From positions 32,576,761 through 32,640,760 of the forward strand of contig JAPTYO010000008.1 of the NCBI GenBank assembly GCA_036873135.1: a DNA stretch of 64,000 bases, read 5' to 3'. Shown piece after piece: positions 22,259 through 34,810 of this stretch; positions within the stretch are counted from its first letter, which is position 1; every line of letters starts with the position of its first letter. A program made the translations under genes and the position numbers. A model generated the notes under the pieces. The model did not search any database and was not told where the DNA came from. It worked only from the letters and a program-made list of their open reading frames with translations. This DNA is from Clarkia xantiana subsp. parviflora. Taxonomy: Eukaryota; Streptophyta; Magnoliopsida; Myrtales; Onagraceae.

Positions 22259-22922
22259 AAATGGCATGTATCTATGATAACATTTTGATATTAGAAAATT
22301 ATATTTTGTAAGCAAAAGAATTGCAACTGAGTTTATGATCAATAGACGTCATAATTATTTGATTACATCAGATTTACAGTCTATAAACTAAGTCGTAGGA
22401 GGACGCAATCCTCTGCCAAACTATGTCGAATGTGGGCCTTACCTAGTCACACGGGTACGGTGGTCTTGCGGTGGAGGAAGGCCTCTACCAAGCAAGACTG
22501 GCTAAGAGTCAGGGGGATAAACCTGATTAAGCAAAACAATTATCTAGTTTCGAAGTAACTCGACGTGATCTTCGTTTTGCATATCGTCGTGATGAACTTC
22601 CTTCATCATCATGCCACATTCTAGGCCGGATGAGAATCTGTGATAGCATGATTGACATATCCCTTTCCTGTCAACCCACGAGGTTCAGGTATGCTATCAA
22701 CGCGTGCTTAATACTACGCGTGCCACGTTCGACCACGGGGTCACAGCTCGGTTGAGCTAGGAAAGAATCCTCGTGATTCCGGTGGGCGCAAACTTCTTCA
22801 CATCGAGCGTGTGACTGATCCCAGGAGCCTTATGAAGAGGTACCTAAAGTATCTTCACGAACTAATAACTCATATCTAAAGTCAGGCTCAATGCTTGCTT
22901 CGCGGCGTATGAGCATAGTGCT
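22259..22922 (+). other. 3' untranslated region of copia D, first part
   Basis: It is non-coding and interrupted at 22923 by the 5' LTR of element C; the presumed continuation is 42632-43105. Confidence 0.6.
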
Positions 22923-24470
22923 TGTAAACACCTAATTTTGGACCACGCGCAACACGTGTGACTTATGGCGCAACTAAATGAGGAAATGTCTAAATATAGC
23001 AAGTCGTGAAGTTTCAAAAAATGCTCCGGTGCAAAATTAGGATAGTTTATATATTTATTGCTGTGTATATTTTCTGAATATTTGTATTAAGTATTCAGAA
23101 TATTTAGAGTATATTAAGAGAATAAATCAGTATTATTTACTGTTTAGATTAAACTAGACCTAGACACTAGGGAGAAAAAATACACAGAAAAATAAATAAA
23201 GACGTACTCAAATTATCAAGAATTGTTAATCAAAATTTCCATAGGAGTTCTTCGTTCATTAATATATGTATACTGTTTGTTAATATAATTATTATTTTGC
23301 TTTTTTTGAGTCAAGCTGCTTGTTTTTCACAGCAATTCACGAAGCTCTCAGTCCCACCAGTGACCGACCTGCCCATCAATATCTCCTTCCCTGAGCATCA
23401 TCCGTTTTTGTCACCGAGCTCATCCGCCCGTCCAGCTTGGAGTTCATCACCAATCGCATCCTCCACGATCCGCAACCACTTTCTCCGACCTTCACTCTCA
23501 CACCGGTCGAACTCCCTTCACGACCGTGTGCCCGTAGCAATGGCAGCAACACGGCAGATCCACCGGCGGAAATTTGACGTCTCGAGTCACCACGCCTACA
23601 AACTCCGACTATCACCATGAGTCCCTTCCGTATTCACAGCCGCCATAATGACAGCCCGACCACTTCGATTCCGACGCTCCAGGTTTCAAGCTTCATCCTC
23701 ATCGCCAAAGCACGCCCGAAAGCTGCTCGCTCCGTCAACGCCAACTCCTGTTCCCCGCCACTGTTGCCGACTGACCATCTTTCGTCCGTCTTCCAATCAC
23801 TTCAGATCGTTTCATCGATTCCCACTCTTCAACGATTGGCTGAAGTTCACACCTCGGTTCCGTGACAGGTATCGTAACTCTGCTATAATGTGTAACCACT
23901 GTACTTAAGTTGAGACAGCGAGTAGGTGACTCACAATGTGTGGGTTTTGTTTGTTTTGAAATATAATCAGGTGTTATGTTTAGTGTTTATACTTAATTAC
24001 TATCATGAACTCGTATATATCCTGTTATATGGCCTGTAGGTATCTTGATTCATGTGATTTAAATAAGCTTAATTATTTGAAAATTAATATATTAATATCA
24101 CTTAGAGTGATCGGTGATGAAATACTGTCCTGATGTGTAAATAATTGTAAGTTAGATTATTGCTATAGATAAATAGTTAATTGATGTTTTCATGTTACTT
24201 TGTTTATAGTTATTATTAAACCCGGCATTATAAAAAAACTGAATAGGATTAGTGGAATAGCAATTTGTGAATTGACTACCGTAAGGGCGACATTATTACC
24301 ACGTGTTTTAATTTGTAATAGGACCCTTGAATCTGAATTTCTATTCGTAAACCGATTTTATACCTAGGTGTTTAATTCGTTATTCGCTTAGGTAATTTAG
24401 GATTCTAGTTAGCCTAATAATTAACTAGTGGCGACTCTATTTTAAAATCCACGTTTTCAAAACATAAATC
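22923..24470 (+). repeat. 5' LTR of C, lacking TATA box and its 3' end
   Basis: It is collinear with 41009-42631, with two visible deletions: about 33 bases near 23170 that include the TATATATA box kept in the right LTR, and about 20 bases near 24200. Similarity stops at about 24470, some 35 bases before the equivalent of the right LTR's end, so the LTR-primer site junction is gone. Both LTRs share a 107-codon open frame (23297-23620 and 41414-41737), which I do not regard as a proven gene. Confidence 0.82.
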
Positions 24471-24734
24471 CACCTATCAGTGAAACCTACCTTGTAGAGC
24501 AAAGCCACACATTTTTACCCCACTAACATGTCGGTTTTATCCATATTTTTTTTGTTGTAAAAAAGTTATCAGGTAAACTGTAAGTTTTTCTAACTGTGTA
24601 AATTTATTTCTCATGCATTCATCTCATTGAATCTTTTTAAAAAAATAAAAAAACTTTTTCAACTAAGTAGTTAGTCATTTAGTTGTAGAAATTTTCTTTC
24701 AAACATGTATTTCGTATGCATTGTTTTTGTTTTA

Positions 24735-26703
24735 GGGTTAATAGGTCTTTTGGTCCAACATGTTTGACAACTTTTGAGTTTTGGTCATATATCTTTTTTT
24801 TTTGCCTAGTTTTGTTACCATATGTTTGAAAACTTTTGGTTTTTGGTCAATCTGTTAGTTGACCGTCAGTTTGACCGTTAAATAGTCATGTGACTTGCAC
24901 ATGCCTAGTCCCAAAATTTTATTTTATTCAGTTTAGTCCTCAAAATTATTGCCCTAACTTTTTATTTTTGCAATTTAGCCCCTAGACATTATCAACCGTA
25001 CCCTAGGACTAAATTGACCTAGCCATGGTCCGGCCCATGGCTAGGTCGGACCATGGGTATAGTCGCCCAGGTCCGGCGACCCTAGCCATGGTCCGACGTA
25101 GCCATGGGTCGGACCATGGCTAGGTCAATTTCGCCCAATGGTCCAATTTGATCAATTGGACCCAAATGCTAAATTGACCTAACCATGGCCCAACACATGG
25201 ATAGGTCGTACCATGGTCGAACATGTGACATTATATACTTGAGAACGAATTTTCCGATGCATTGACAGTTCAGAATAATGAGTCTTGACAGAATCAAGAG
25301 CAAGATATTACAGATAGTAGGTCCCACTTAATTCGAGTGGGAGAGATTTGAACCAGCAACTCAAGTGAATGACATGGTAAATGATAATGGGAACATTTTC
25401 ATAATAAATCCAGTGGGAGGACTAAACACCTACTACAAGTAATCACTGTTTCTGTTTGGACGAATCAAGTTGAACCTGATTATCATAATGCTGAACCAGG
25501 ATTTCCACAGCTACCTTTAATACCCATTGTTCCCAGTGGGAGTGATCCGACAAACTTGGTTCCAGATCCTAGTGATCAAGGAATTCATCTTGGAAGTAAA
25601 ACTCCGAGACTGAGAAGTCGTCAAAGGAAATCTGTTGGTTATGGTTCAAGTGCTGCTCTTGTACCCATTAGAAGTAATGCTTCGATAAGAAGCGCTATTA
25701 CGAGTGAGGGAACGGATCCCAATTGGAAGAAATATTCCGATAAGATGCATTATATCGAGTGGGAAAGACGTTAAGACTAAAAGACGAAGTAAACAAGCCT
25801 AGACGAAAGTCAAAAGCATCGAATTTCTCCAAAGAAGTACCCCATCTAGAAGAATGATGATCCCACTCTAACAACTGTTGCACTACATTGGAAAGACCTC
25901 AAGTGGAGAAATTGAGGAAATTAATAAATATGAGAGATCGCCTTAAATGAAAGCCATTATAGTCTATAGTTGATTTACCTGCTAACTGCAGAGGCATATG
26001 GATACGGTGAGTCCTGAAAGAAGGCTCACCAGTGATGGAAAAGGTCGTACCCAAATTCACGGAGTGGACTTTAACGAAACATACTCACCAACTGTGCGTA
26101 AAACCACTGTAAGGGCCATTTATGGTCCTGGTCGCAGGTTTCGGTTACGAACCTCACAAAATGAGTATTAAGACCACATTCCTCCACGGAAACATAGAGG
26201 AAGAGATCTACATGGAGCAACCAGAGATTTCATTACTCCTGGTAACGAACGTAAAACTTGTAAACTAAAAAGGTCCATTTACGGTCTTAAACAGTCGTCT
26301 CGGCAATGGTACCGCAGATTCCACGAAGAAAACATAGGAAACGGATTTGTGAATATTCACGAGGATCCGTGCGTGTATTATAAGACCTCCGGGTCTAAGT
26401 ATGGGTCGGACCATGACTAGGTCAATCTACTCTTAGGGTGCGGTTGATAATGTTTAGGGGCTAAATTGTAAAAATAAAAAGTTAGGACAATAATTTTGAG
26501 GACTAAACTGAGCAAAAATAAAATTTTGGGATTAGGCATGTGCAAGTCACATGACTATTTAACGGTCAAACTGACGGTCAACTAACGGATTGACCAAAAA
26601 CCAAAAGTTTTCAAACATATGGTACCAAAACTAGGCAAAAAAAAGATATATGACCAAAACCCAAAAGTTGTCAAACATGTTGGACCAAAAGACCTATTAA
26701 CCC
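24735..26703. mobile_element. Mutator-like element F with long inverted ends, carrying copia DNA
   Basis: Left end 24735 (GGGTTAATAGGTCTTTTGG) and right end 26703 are reverse complements for about 300 bases with few differences. The flanking 9-mers tttgtttta and tctttttta match at 7 of 9 positions, fitting the 9-bp duplication of Mutator-like elements, although the site is low complexity. The middle holds short inverted copies of an accatggctaggtc-type motif and then 25208-26403, a near-copy of copia D 20073-21269. No transposase is present. Element G shares its terminal sequence. Confidence 0.82.
25208..26403 (+). pseudogene. copia fragment carried inside F
   Basis: It aligns end to end with 20073-21269 of copia D with about fourteen differences by eye, including a one-base loss that shifts the RT frame near 26227. 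It holds the 72-codon frame (25556-25774) and the first part of RT up to ...CVYYKTSGSKY, stopping before YVDD. The left junction lies in a shared taccatgg and the right one in a shared tatg, so acquisition may have used short matches. Confidence 0.88.
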
Positions 26704-27600
26704 TCTTTTTTAAAACAAACCTCTTACCTGATTTCTTTATTTTAAACATGTGCTTCGTACGCATTATTTTCAAAAAAAAATTTCAGGTAAGTTGTAATTT
26801 TTGTTAGTGCGTCGCATTTGTGTTGCCTTTGAAAAAAAATATTTTAGGAAAAATCGTAATTCCTCTTTAACTATTTGAGCTTCATATTTCGAACGTGCAT
26901 TCCATATGCATCATTTCAGAAAAAACTTTTACCTGAATTGTTTTATTTTTAATAATGCATCCAATATGCATTAATTTAAAAAAAATGTAGATAAATCGTA
27001 AGCGCTCTTAGTTTTAGGTCTCTTTGTTTAAAAAACTCTTTTACCTGAATTTTTAATCAAAAGACGTGCATCTCATATGCATTATTTTCGGAAAAAACTT
27101 TCAGGTAAATTGTAATTTTTCTTAGTTGTAGAACTTTCATTTTTAAGTTTGCATCTTGTATTTATTTTTGTGCATCTCATTTGCATCATTTTCAAAAAAA
27201 AAACTTTTTACCTGATTTTTTAATATTGAGCAACCAAGATGCGTTGATTTTTTTTTCGTTGAAAAAACAAAAACAAAAAAATCTTTTCAGATAACATGTA
27301 AATTCTTCTAACTGTAGAACTTTCATTTCAATATGCATCGCATGTGCATTGTTTTAGGAACAATAATTTGTTGATAGATTGTACACATTCTTAGTCGTAG
27401 AACTTTTAAACATGCATCGCATTTGCATTATTTTTTAAAAAAAAAAAATTACCTGGATTTTTCATTTTGTACATACATTTCATATGTATCATTCAGGTAA
27501 GCTGGTTGTAAGTTATAAGTTTCTTAACATTAGAACTTTAACTTTCGAGCATGCATGAGCATTTTTTTTTTAAAAGTAATTTGCTTTTATCTTAGGTGTA

Positions 27601-29129
27601 TTGCACTTTTTCGGCAATATCGTCATTTCAACATTCACATGAGCTAGCTTTTAAAAAATGGGAGTTTTGATTCTAATTTTTGAAAATATCGTTTAATCGC
27701 TCAGTTGAGTGCGACTATTCGAATTTAAACAAATGACGAGAAATTTTTTTTTTTAAAAAAAACTTTGTTTTGAGAATCTGTCCTGCGTTCAAGCCAGATA
27801 GTGCACTCAACGAAGTCAATAAACTCCACGTTGTGCAAAATACCTTAGATCATAAATTTTGATTCATTTTTAAAAAGTAATCAAAATTATGAAATGAATG
27901 AAATTAGAGCTTTCAAAAAAATCATGCATGATTTTTCATATTCACTAGACTGATTTTTCATTCACTCTTTTCAGGTACCCTTGGTTAAGATATCATGTAC
28001 ATATAAGTTCTGCCGGTCAAATGGGGCAACATAAAAAGAACGTGCAGCCATCACAAATTGTGCACTCGGAATATCCAACGCTCAGATACGATGAATTATA
28101 CTTGATTTTTCCTTGAGATTTGAGTGTCTCTACTCTTTTTACAGATCAGACGACCACTTCGACGAGGTCGCAACCACGTGAAACGTGACTGCTTCAAAGA
28201 ACTTCCATGCCAAAATTCCACCTACCATGTGTGGAATTCATGCGTGTCCCTGAACCAAGCTGTACATTTATTATACGGTGAGGTCTAAGCCGGCCAGTGG
28301 TAACCAAGGGGCATCTCCTATTGAGATCGGACATGTCCGGAGATGGGAGAATATTAAGAGATCATCGAGAGTCTCGTGAAGATTCAATGTGCTGATAAAT
28401 GAACATTTCAGATGTCAAGCAAAGAAAAAATTATTGTTGGTGCCTTCCATCAGATGTCTAGGGTCATTTACTTTCCGGCAGGTGTTCATATACAAGTTTT
28501 ATTTTCTAGACGGAGCAGAAAAATCAGGACATGCAGCAGGTCCAGTCGCATAGCGAGCACATTGCCCCCTAGAAAAAAATCCAACACCCAGGTAAGAGAA
28601 GTTGTGATCATTTTTATCCCCGAAATTTGAGTTTTTCCTTACTCATTGTGCAGCTTGGATAATCATCCAAATCAAAGCCCCTGAAGAGCACATCTCGTGC
28701 ACGGCTCTTTGTTCGCCGCCAGCTGTTCGAATTTATCCCAGATACCTCGGGCGATATTTATGCACAAATTTACCATTTGCGGACTACTGTGCCAAACTCA
28801 ACACCATCTATGTGTGCTCATCAACCAGATCATTCATCCAGCATGTGACGAGCATATGTGCTAGCCATGGGGCATCCCTAGCTAAGATTGAGCAACGGCC
28901 AGGGAACTTGAGAAGCCGAGAGAAGAAATCATCGTCTATGCCATCCATTGGTCGTAGGGTCCATCCAGGGCATTGACGCGACATACGTATTTTGACTTGA
29001 TCAGCCGTGTCTTTCTCCAGAAAAAGTTCTGAGAATTTTAAATTTTCAATCTACCACTAGGGGAATGTACATAAATATTGTTTATTATTTACGTTAAATT
29101 TTCTTTTAAAAAAAAAAAAATCATTTTTC
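27601..29129. other. C interior, no gene seen
   Basis: No supported reading frame. Some phrases are loosely repeated: the segments around 28321-28450 and 28880-28990 share order and wording. It is probably diverged repeat or former coding sequence of element C. Confidence 0.5.
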
Positions 29130-29870
29130 TTTAAGGCCACAGCCACCCTTTAATTGGCTACCAAGAAAAATAAAGAGAATGCTTATGAAAATTTTGTGAG
29201 AGCAGTGAAGAAATAAAAGGGCCACAGCCACCCTTCAAATGGCTACAGATAAAGAGCGCTCCCGCAACATCAAAAGCGGGTATTTAGTGAAAGGGCCACA
29301 GCCACCCTCCAAACGGCTACAAAAAAAAGAGTGACCCTGCGAACCCTGTGAGGGCGGGAGAATAAAAAGGGCCACATCCACCCTCCAAACGGCTACAAAA
29401 AAAGAGTGACCCCGCGAACCCTGTGAGGGCGGGAGAATAAAAAGGGCCACAACCACCCTTAAAATGGCTACACAAAAAAGAGTGATCCCGCGAACCCGGT
29501 GAGGGCGGGAAAATAAAAGAAAGGGTCAAGGTCGTCCTTCTAAACGGCTACAATCAAAAGAATGCTCCCAGAACATCGATGGCGGGTATTTAGTGAAAGG
29601 GCCACAACCACCCTCGAAATGGTTACATACAAAAAGTGTTTCCCGGATCAGAGACGAGGAATGAAAGGCCACAGCCACCCTCCAAATGGCTACAATCAAA
29701 AGAGCTCTCGCAACATTGAAGACTGTGAGAAAAGGGTCACAACCACCCTCCAAACGGCTACAAATACTCCCGCATCGAGGCGGAAAATAAAGTACGGGTC
29801 ACAGCCACCGTTTAATCAGCTAAAAGAGTGCTTCCGCTAGGTTGAAAACCCGAAAGGGCGGCCTAGGCAA
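29130..29870. repeat. minisatellite of about 75-80 bp units in C
   Basis: Each unit contains gggccacagccaccctccaaa, cggctacaa and a gaccccgcgaaccctgtgag-type stretch with ggcgggagaataaaa. There are about nine units, the central three nearly identical. It is adjacent to the insertion site of element A. Confidence 0.85.
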
Positions 29871-29959
29871 AATCAGGAAATGAGAGGCATGGTTGCAAAT
29901 TCAGAAATTGCAATCATGGCAAAAGGAGAGAAAAAAAACTGAGGGGCACGGTTGGAAAG

Positions 29960-30772
29960 TGATGGATATATGTCCAATTCGGGTTCGTATTTATATTTCG
30001 GCCTCGTAAACACGTCGAAAATCACATCACGGTTTAAAAACACCTCCCAAGGGTCGAAACGGTCCGGAAGCGCGTTACGCGCGTCCGGGTTGTGCGGCAA
30101 GCCGGACCTCGCCGAATTGCCCAAATTCGACGAGGTCCGGATTGCTCTACGGGTATTACGCTATTACCGTTTACGCGATTACCGTTATGTGTAGAGAAGT
30201 CGAGTTCGCGCATTGCCAATATGGATGACGGTTACCGCTTGCTTTTGAACCGTCGTCAAACCGCTCTAAAACCGGGTCCGGTCCCAAGGAAGCCTATAAA
30301 TAGGAGGCCTTGGCCACCCATTTTCACACATCCTCTCATTTGCCCAACTTTGGCACTTTGAGCTCTGACTTCTCTCTAGAAATATTTTCTCTCTCTAAGA
30401 TTACCTTTTTAGCCCTATTGTGACTTAGGCATCGGAGAGGGCTCCACTAGCACCACCCCCCCTCTCCGTGCTAGTATTGGCCCTTTGTGCATGAAGCGGA
30501 CCCCAAAGCTAAGGCGAGGAAGAGAAATAGGAGTAAGATGTGCCCAGACGCTCAGACTTGTGCACATACCGCTATTTCCCGAGACGCAGTCTCCTCTTGA
30601 GACACAACCGTTTCCCGAGACACCGACTTTTTCCGAGACACATCGTTAAAACCGAACACTCGTCATCAGCATATGGCGAATACCTCTTCCAGGCGAAGGG
30701 TGTCAGCCCAAAACCCGAACAACCCACTCAGACAGACACGTCCATCCGACCCAGTTCACCCAAGACGCAACA
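29960..30772 (+). repeat. 5' LTR of A
   Basis: It begins TGATGGATATATGTCC and ends CAAGACGCAACA, 813 bases. TATAAATA at 30295-30302 is the likely core promoter. About a dozen differences separate it from the 3' LTR, which also has about 68 extra bases of short repeats near 39110-39180. Confidence 0.92.
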
Positions 30773-30774
30773 TT

Positions 30775-30791
30775 TGGCGCCGTATCCGGGA
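30775..30791 (+). other. primer binding site of A
   Basis: TGGCGCCGTATCCGGGA lies two bases after the 5' LTR. The first nine bases match the complement of the tRNA-Asp 3' end, as in T1 and B. Confidence 0.8.
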
Positions 30792-30822
30792 TTCGAACAA
30801 AAATCTATTATACCGCAAAGTC

Positions 30823-31815
30823 ATGATGCGTGATGACAACCCTCCCGAAGAGGTTAACGCAAGAAGTGCAAGGAAAAGGCCTGGACATCCTAAGACGTCT
30901 CCGGCAAGCAAAAAAGCAGGAGGTCAGAAACCAGTCGGAAGCCAGCCGGGGCCTTCCTACATACCGAGAACTACTTCCGTAGTTTCATCCATGCCAACCG
31001 AGGATGTGCCCGACGCACAGCACAACCTCCAAGAACCAAATGACGAGCATCGTCCACCCCCACCTGGTTTTGAGCCAGAGATGCATGATGATGATGAATT
31101 TTAGTTAGAAATGCCGCAAGGCAAAGAACAAGGAACGGGAGCAAACCCGATGCCTTCGGTTACTCCAGCAATGATGGCTGCGCTGGAAGACTTACTCGCA
31201 TTCCGCGAGTCACTGAAAAATCAAGGATATGCGGCCCAACCACCTCCAACCGCCCAGGAACACGCTGCGCCGACAAGAGAAATGTCGCAAGACACTACCC
31301 GCCAAGGCTGTCCATTCCAAGGCAAAGACCAACATGCAGAAAATGCCTTCCAGCATACAAGATATGAAGCCGCACATTCATGCACTCCTTCCCAAGGAGC
31401 CCGTCATTGGAGGAATGCAAGAGACTTTGAAGATGAAAGCGAGAATTCATACGACCAAGAAGTGTACGTTGCAAAGACAATGCACAAAACCGATGACACC
31501 AACTTGGAGTATGTTGACATAAAGGATGCCGCCTTTAAAGATATCATGAATTTCTCATCAAAGGACAAGGAGCACATTGCATACCACGACGCCTTGCCCA
31601 TAACCACGCAGAAGCCAATAAGAAGACAACTGGGATCCTTCCAAATCCCTGTTGCCACATCCAATGCTTTCTTCACGCCAACAAGGAATGCATCCTTCGC
31701 ACAATACGACCAAGGAGTCCTCCAATACAAAGGTGTCAACCCTTCACCCCCTCTGCCTCCAATCAACGGACAAGTCGAGGCGACAGGGACAAAGTCTCTA
31801 GTCACAAGTCATTAA
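30823..31815 (+). pseudogene. gag N-terminal region of A, with a misplaced protease fragment
   Basis: The frame from MMRDDNPPEE carries a basic Pro-rich N-terminus and the conserved TPAMMAALEDLLAFRESLKNQGY segment also found in B. A TAG at 31102-31104 interrupts it. Further on, FSSKDKEHIAYHDALPIT (about 31552-31605) resembles the protease region of B (FSNADKKHIVYPHDNALVIT), which normally stands far downstream. A is therefore internally shuffled. The major capsid domain seen in B and T1 is absent here. Confidence 0.7.
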
Positions 31816-32073
31816 GACACACTGCACCAAAGAATATAGGGGCAATGTACGGAAGGTACCTTCCAGTACCAACAACCAAGGCACGAAGTTGCACGCTCAT
31901 GCAACCCGTACGTAAAAGCACAACCCCAAAAAGAAGCATGGAAACAACCTCCAAAGCAGAATCAAGCAAAACTGCCCTCAAGCGGTCAGCAAGAAAGAAA
32001 TTAGCAGCCTCAGCCGAAAAGGCCTTTCCAAAGAGATTTCCAGAAACAAAGAGAAGTAAAGCTCACTAATTGC

Positions 32074-33189
32074 ATTCCATTGAATGTACCGCTATCCATA
32101 ATATTGAAGGAAATGAAGGATGCGAACATGTGGAAAGAGCTGAACAATTTCAGAAAAGGTCCGCTGGGGAAAGACAAAGACAAGTGGTGTGAAAACCACG
32201 AGGTCTTCGGCCACAAAACAGACAACTGTGTCAGCCTACGTTCCCGCATTAACAGCTTCGTCCTCAAAGGCGAATTGAAGCAATTCGTTGATCAAGGCGA
32301 CAGCCCCCCAAAAAAGACTCAAGCAGAGTCATAAAAAATACACAAGGAAGGTCCTTCCACAAGGACAAGCCAAGACGATGCTGACATCTGTCACAAGGAG
32401 GGACGGGAAAAACCTGTTAGTGACGATGACGTCCCAATCACGGGATTGACAACAAGAACCTTGAAGGCGATAATTGAAAAGGAGATACACGTCTCCTGGA
32501 AAAAGAGACAACTGCAACAAAAGAGGCCATTCCAGTCAAATGCCCAAAGGCTCAAAGAGACCAATCTCGCCAAATGTGTTCCATTGAACACACAGTTATC
32601 TGTCATCTTGAAAGAAATGAAAGAAACCAAGCTGTGGAAAAAGCCCTCTAAATTCCACAAGGGACCATTGGGAAAAGATGAAAGCAAATAGTGTGAAAAT
32701 CATGAAGTATATGGCCACGAAACGGAAAGCTGTGTTGGACTAAGGTTTCACATAAACAGCTTAATCTTAGAAGGAAAAATGAAGAAGTATATCGACCAAG
32801 GCAATAAGCGTCAAAGTAAGCCTCATGTGAAATCTTCAGAAAAAGGCAAGGGAAAAGAAAAGGCGAATGATCATCCACCTATCGCCAAACGCCGGAAAAA
32901 CGACGTCACTTATGAAACCAATTGGTACGACTTATATAATCCTTGGAGCATGAAGGTGGAAGAAACAAATTTCAAACTCCCGGAAAACAAACTTCACCGC
33001 CCACTTGAGCCAACGACTGCCTTCCTTGGCAAAAATGTTGAAGAACAACACAAGCAACGTAAAACTGGGGGGCATGACATCAACATTTGTTCATCCCCAA
33101 AGGTGGAGATTGAAGAGCTCAACACGCTAGATGCATTGAGAAACTACGTGGCACGTGGCAGAGTCAACTTGCCAACAAATCACCTATGA
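32074..33189 (+). pseudogene. duplicated gag zinc-knuckle modules of A
   Basis: Two tandem modules each contain VPLxxxLSxILKEMK, a KGPLGKD stretch, and a knuckle of spacing C-x2-H-x4-H-x4-C: CENHEVFGHKTDNC at 32188-32229 and CENHEVYGHETESC at 32692-32733. The second is preceded by a TAG (32689-32691) where the first has Trp. A third, decayed segment at about 32980-33150 (LEPTTAFLGKNVEE then GGHDINIC) corresponds to the second knuckle of B. The knuckle would bind the element's RNA; three modules in a row are unusual. Confidence 0.72.
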
Positions 33190-34105
33190 GGACGTCAAAC
33201 ACATCAGCAATCCCTTTATCTCCCTTATCTCCTTTTTCGCACATCTATTTTAAATCTTTTTAGATTAAGTACAACTTATGCTTATTAGCCTCAGTACTTT
33301 TCAAAAGAGGTGATCAGTAGACGGTTTCTTGAAATCCGTTGTACGAACTCCAAATATCTAATAAAGGTTAAATCTACTTTCGTAGGTACATTATTATGAC
33401 GCATATTACCTTGGAATAACGCCAAGTAACAACTACGCACATATTAATCGCGTCAACAACACAAAGCCTCAAAGCATTCTATACGCGCAAGACTAAAAAT
33501 CGTGTCGCAATAATAAATAAGGCGTGGGCATTACCTAAGGGCAGATCATGCACTATTAGAAGATGAAACAATAAAAACCATCAGGAAACAGCGATACAAC
33601 TGCCAAGCGACTTGGGGGGCACCAAGCTGACAAGTGCTCGGCATTCTACCTAACATATACACACCTATCACGATCCGCACCTATCACATCCGCATTCAGG
33701 GAAGTTTCCTACACAAACAAGGAATCCTCGTATCAGATTCCTTTACTTTATTTATTGTATGCATTACTAAAAAGAAAATTTCATGACTCCATACTTTTGC
33801 AAACATATAAACATTGCAATTATCTGACAAAAATCAACTATGTTGGTAGGTACATGCTACACTATAATTACTACATGGGAATTACGCCAAGTAGTAACCT
33901 ATGCATAAAGATCTACTTCAACAATACAAGCTAAGCATTGTGTTCAAGGAGGGATTTATGGTATACAACGCCAACATATCTATTATCTACACCAACAGGG
34001 AGTTTATTTCTCCATTCATAACATTGGCATCTATCTCAAGAAGGTGCCGACAACACAAAGCCATCGTGCTATGTGCACAGTCAACTTATATGTCGCAATG
34101 ACAAC
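33190..34105 (+). other. A 3' region, no gene seen
   Basis: It is non-coding and collinear in part with 56766-57290 of element B (for example the phrase gccaacatatctattatctac). No motif of known function. Confidence 0.55.
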
Positions 34106-34109
34106 TTGC

Positions 34110-34400
34110 GGATTATCTATCAAAATGACGACTATTCCAGAGGTGTCAACTGCAAGCAATATCTTGGAAAAACACCAAGGTCTACTATCAAAATGACGAC
34201 TATTCCAGAGGCGTCAACTACAAGCAATATCTTGGAAAAACACCAAGGTCTACTATCAAAATGACGACTATTCCAGAGGCGTCAACTACAAGCAATATCT
34301 TGGAAAAACACTAAGGTCTAGTATCAAAATGACAACTATTCCAAAGGCGTCAACTACAAGCAATATCTTGGATTAACACCAAGATTTACTATCAAAAGTA
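34110..34400. repeat. 68-bp tandem array in A
   Basis: About four copies of a unit containing atcaaaatgacgactattcc, ggcgtcaac and caagcaatatcttgg. Two copies are present in B at about 57295-57445. Confidence 0.85.
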
Positions 34401-34589
34401 GCATGTTGAGGTATCCTCTTTGTAAAGACAAACCCCATGTTTACTTCTAAAAAATGACATGCTGTGACATCTCTTGTTAGAGGCAAATCCTCATGTTCAT
34501 AGCCATTCCCTGGATTCAGAACAGGATGGGCAAATACAATACGGGACTGATCACCCCATAAGTGGCGGAAGTTCTCTTGTTAGACAACG

Positions 34590-34810
34590 ACCCCACGCTA
34601 CAACAAGTGTGAGTTCCTGTTTAAAGGGTTCACTCTTTATGGCGAATGTCCTCTTGTTAGATGACAATCCCATACTATGAATTCCTATTTAAAGGGTTCA
34701 CTCTATACGGCGAACGTCCTCTTGTTAGATGACAATCTCATACTATGAATTCCTGTTTAAAGGGTTCACTCTTTACGGCAAAAGTCCTCTTGTAAGATGA
34801 CAATTCCGTA
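34590..34810. repeat. 75-bp tandem array in A
   Basis: Three and a half copies of a unit containing gtcctcttgttagatgacaa and cctgtttaaagggttcac. It is non-coding. Confidence 0.85.

Larger units (their letters stand above)
24530..27600. repeat. degenerate tandem repeats in the C interior (interrupted by F)
   Basis: Units of very roughly 100-150 bases recur with the words tttcaggtaa, ttagttgtagaac, catgcatc and atatgcatt followed by A or T runs. Copies lie on both sides of F (24530-24734 and 26704-27600), which shows that F inserted into the array. No coding content. Confidence 0.7.

Noticed and set aside
22918..22922. Target duplication for element C (gtgct versus atgtt after 42631)
   Set aside because: Only three of five bases match and the right LTR end is uncertain.
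23297..23908. Three overlapping frames in the C LTR, repeated at 41414-42025
   Set aside because: They are conserved only because the LTRs are near-identical copies. Composition is Ser/Pro/His-rich low complexity, with no known domain.
29235..29840. Frames on both strands over the gccacagccaccct repeats
   Set aside because: They are minisatellite translation with repeated motifs and no start or domain.
29955..29959. Target duplication for element A (gaaag versus taaat)
   Set aside because: The flanks do not match; recombination or later change is more likely.
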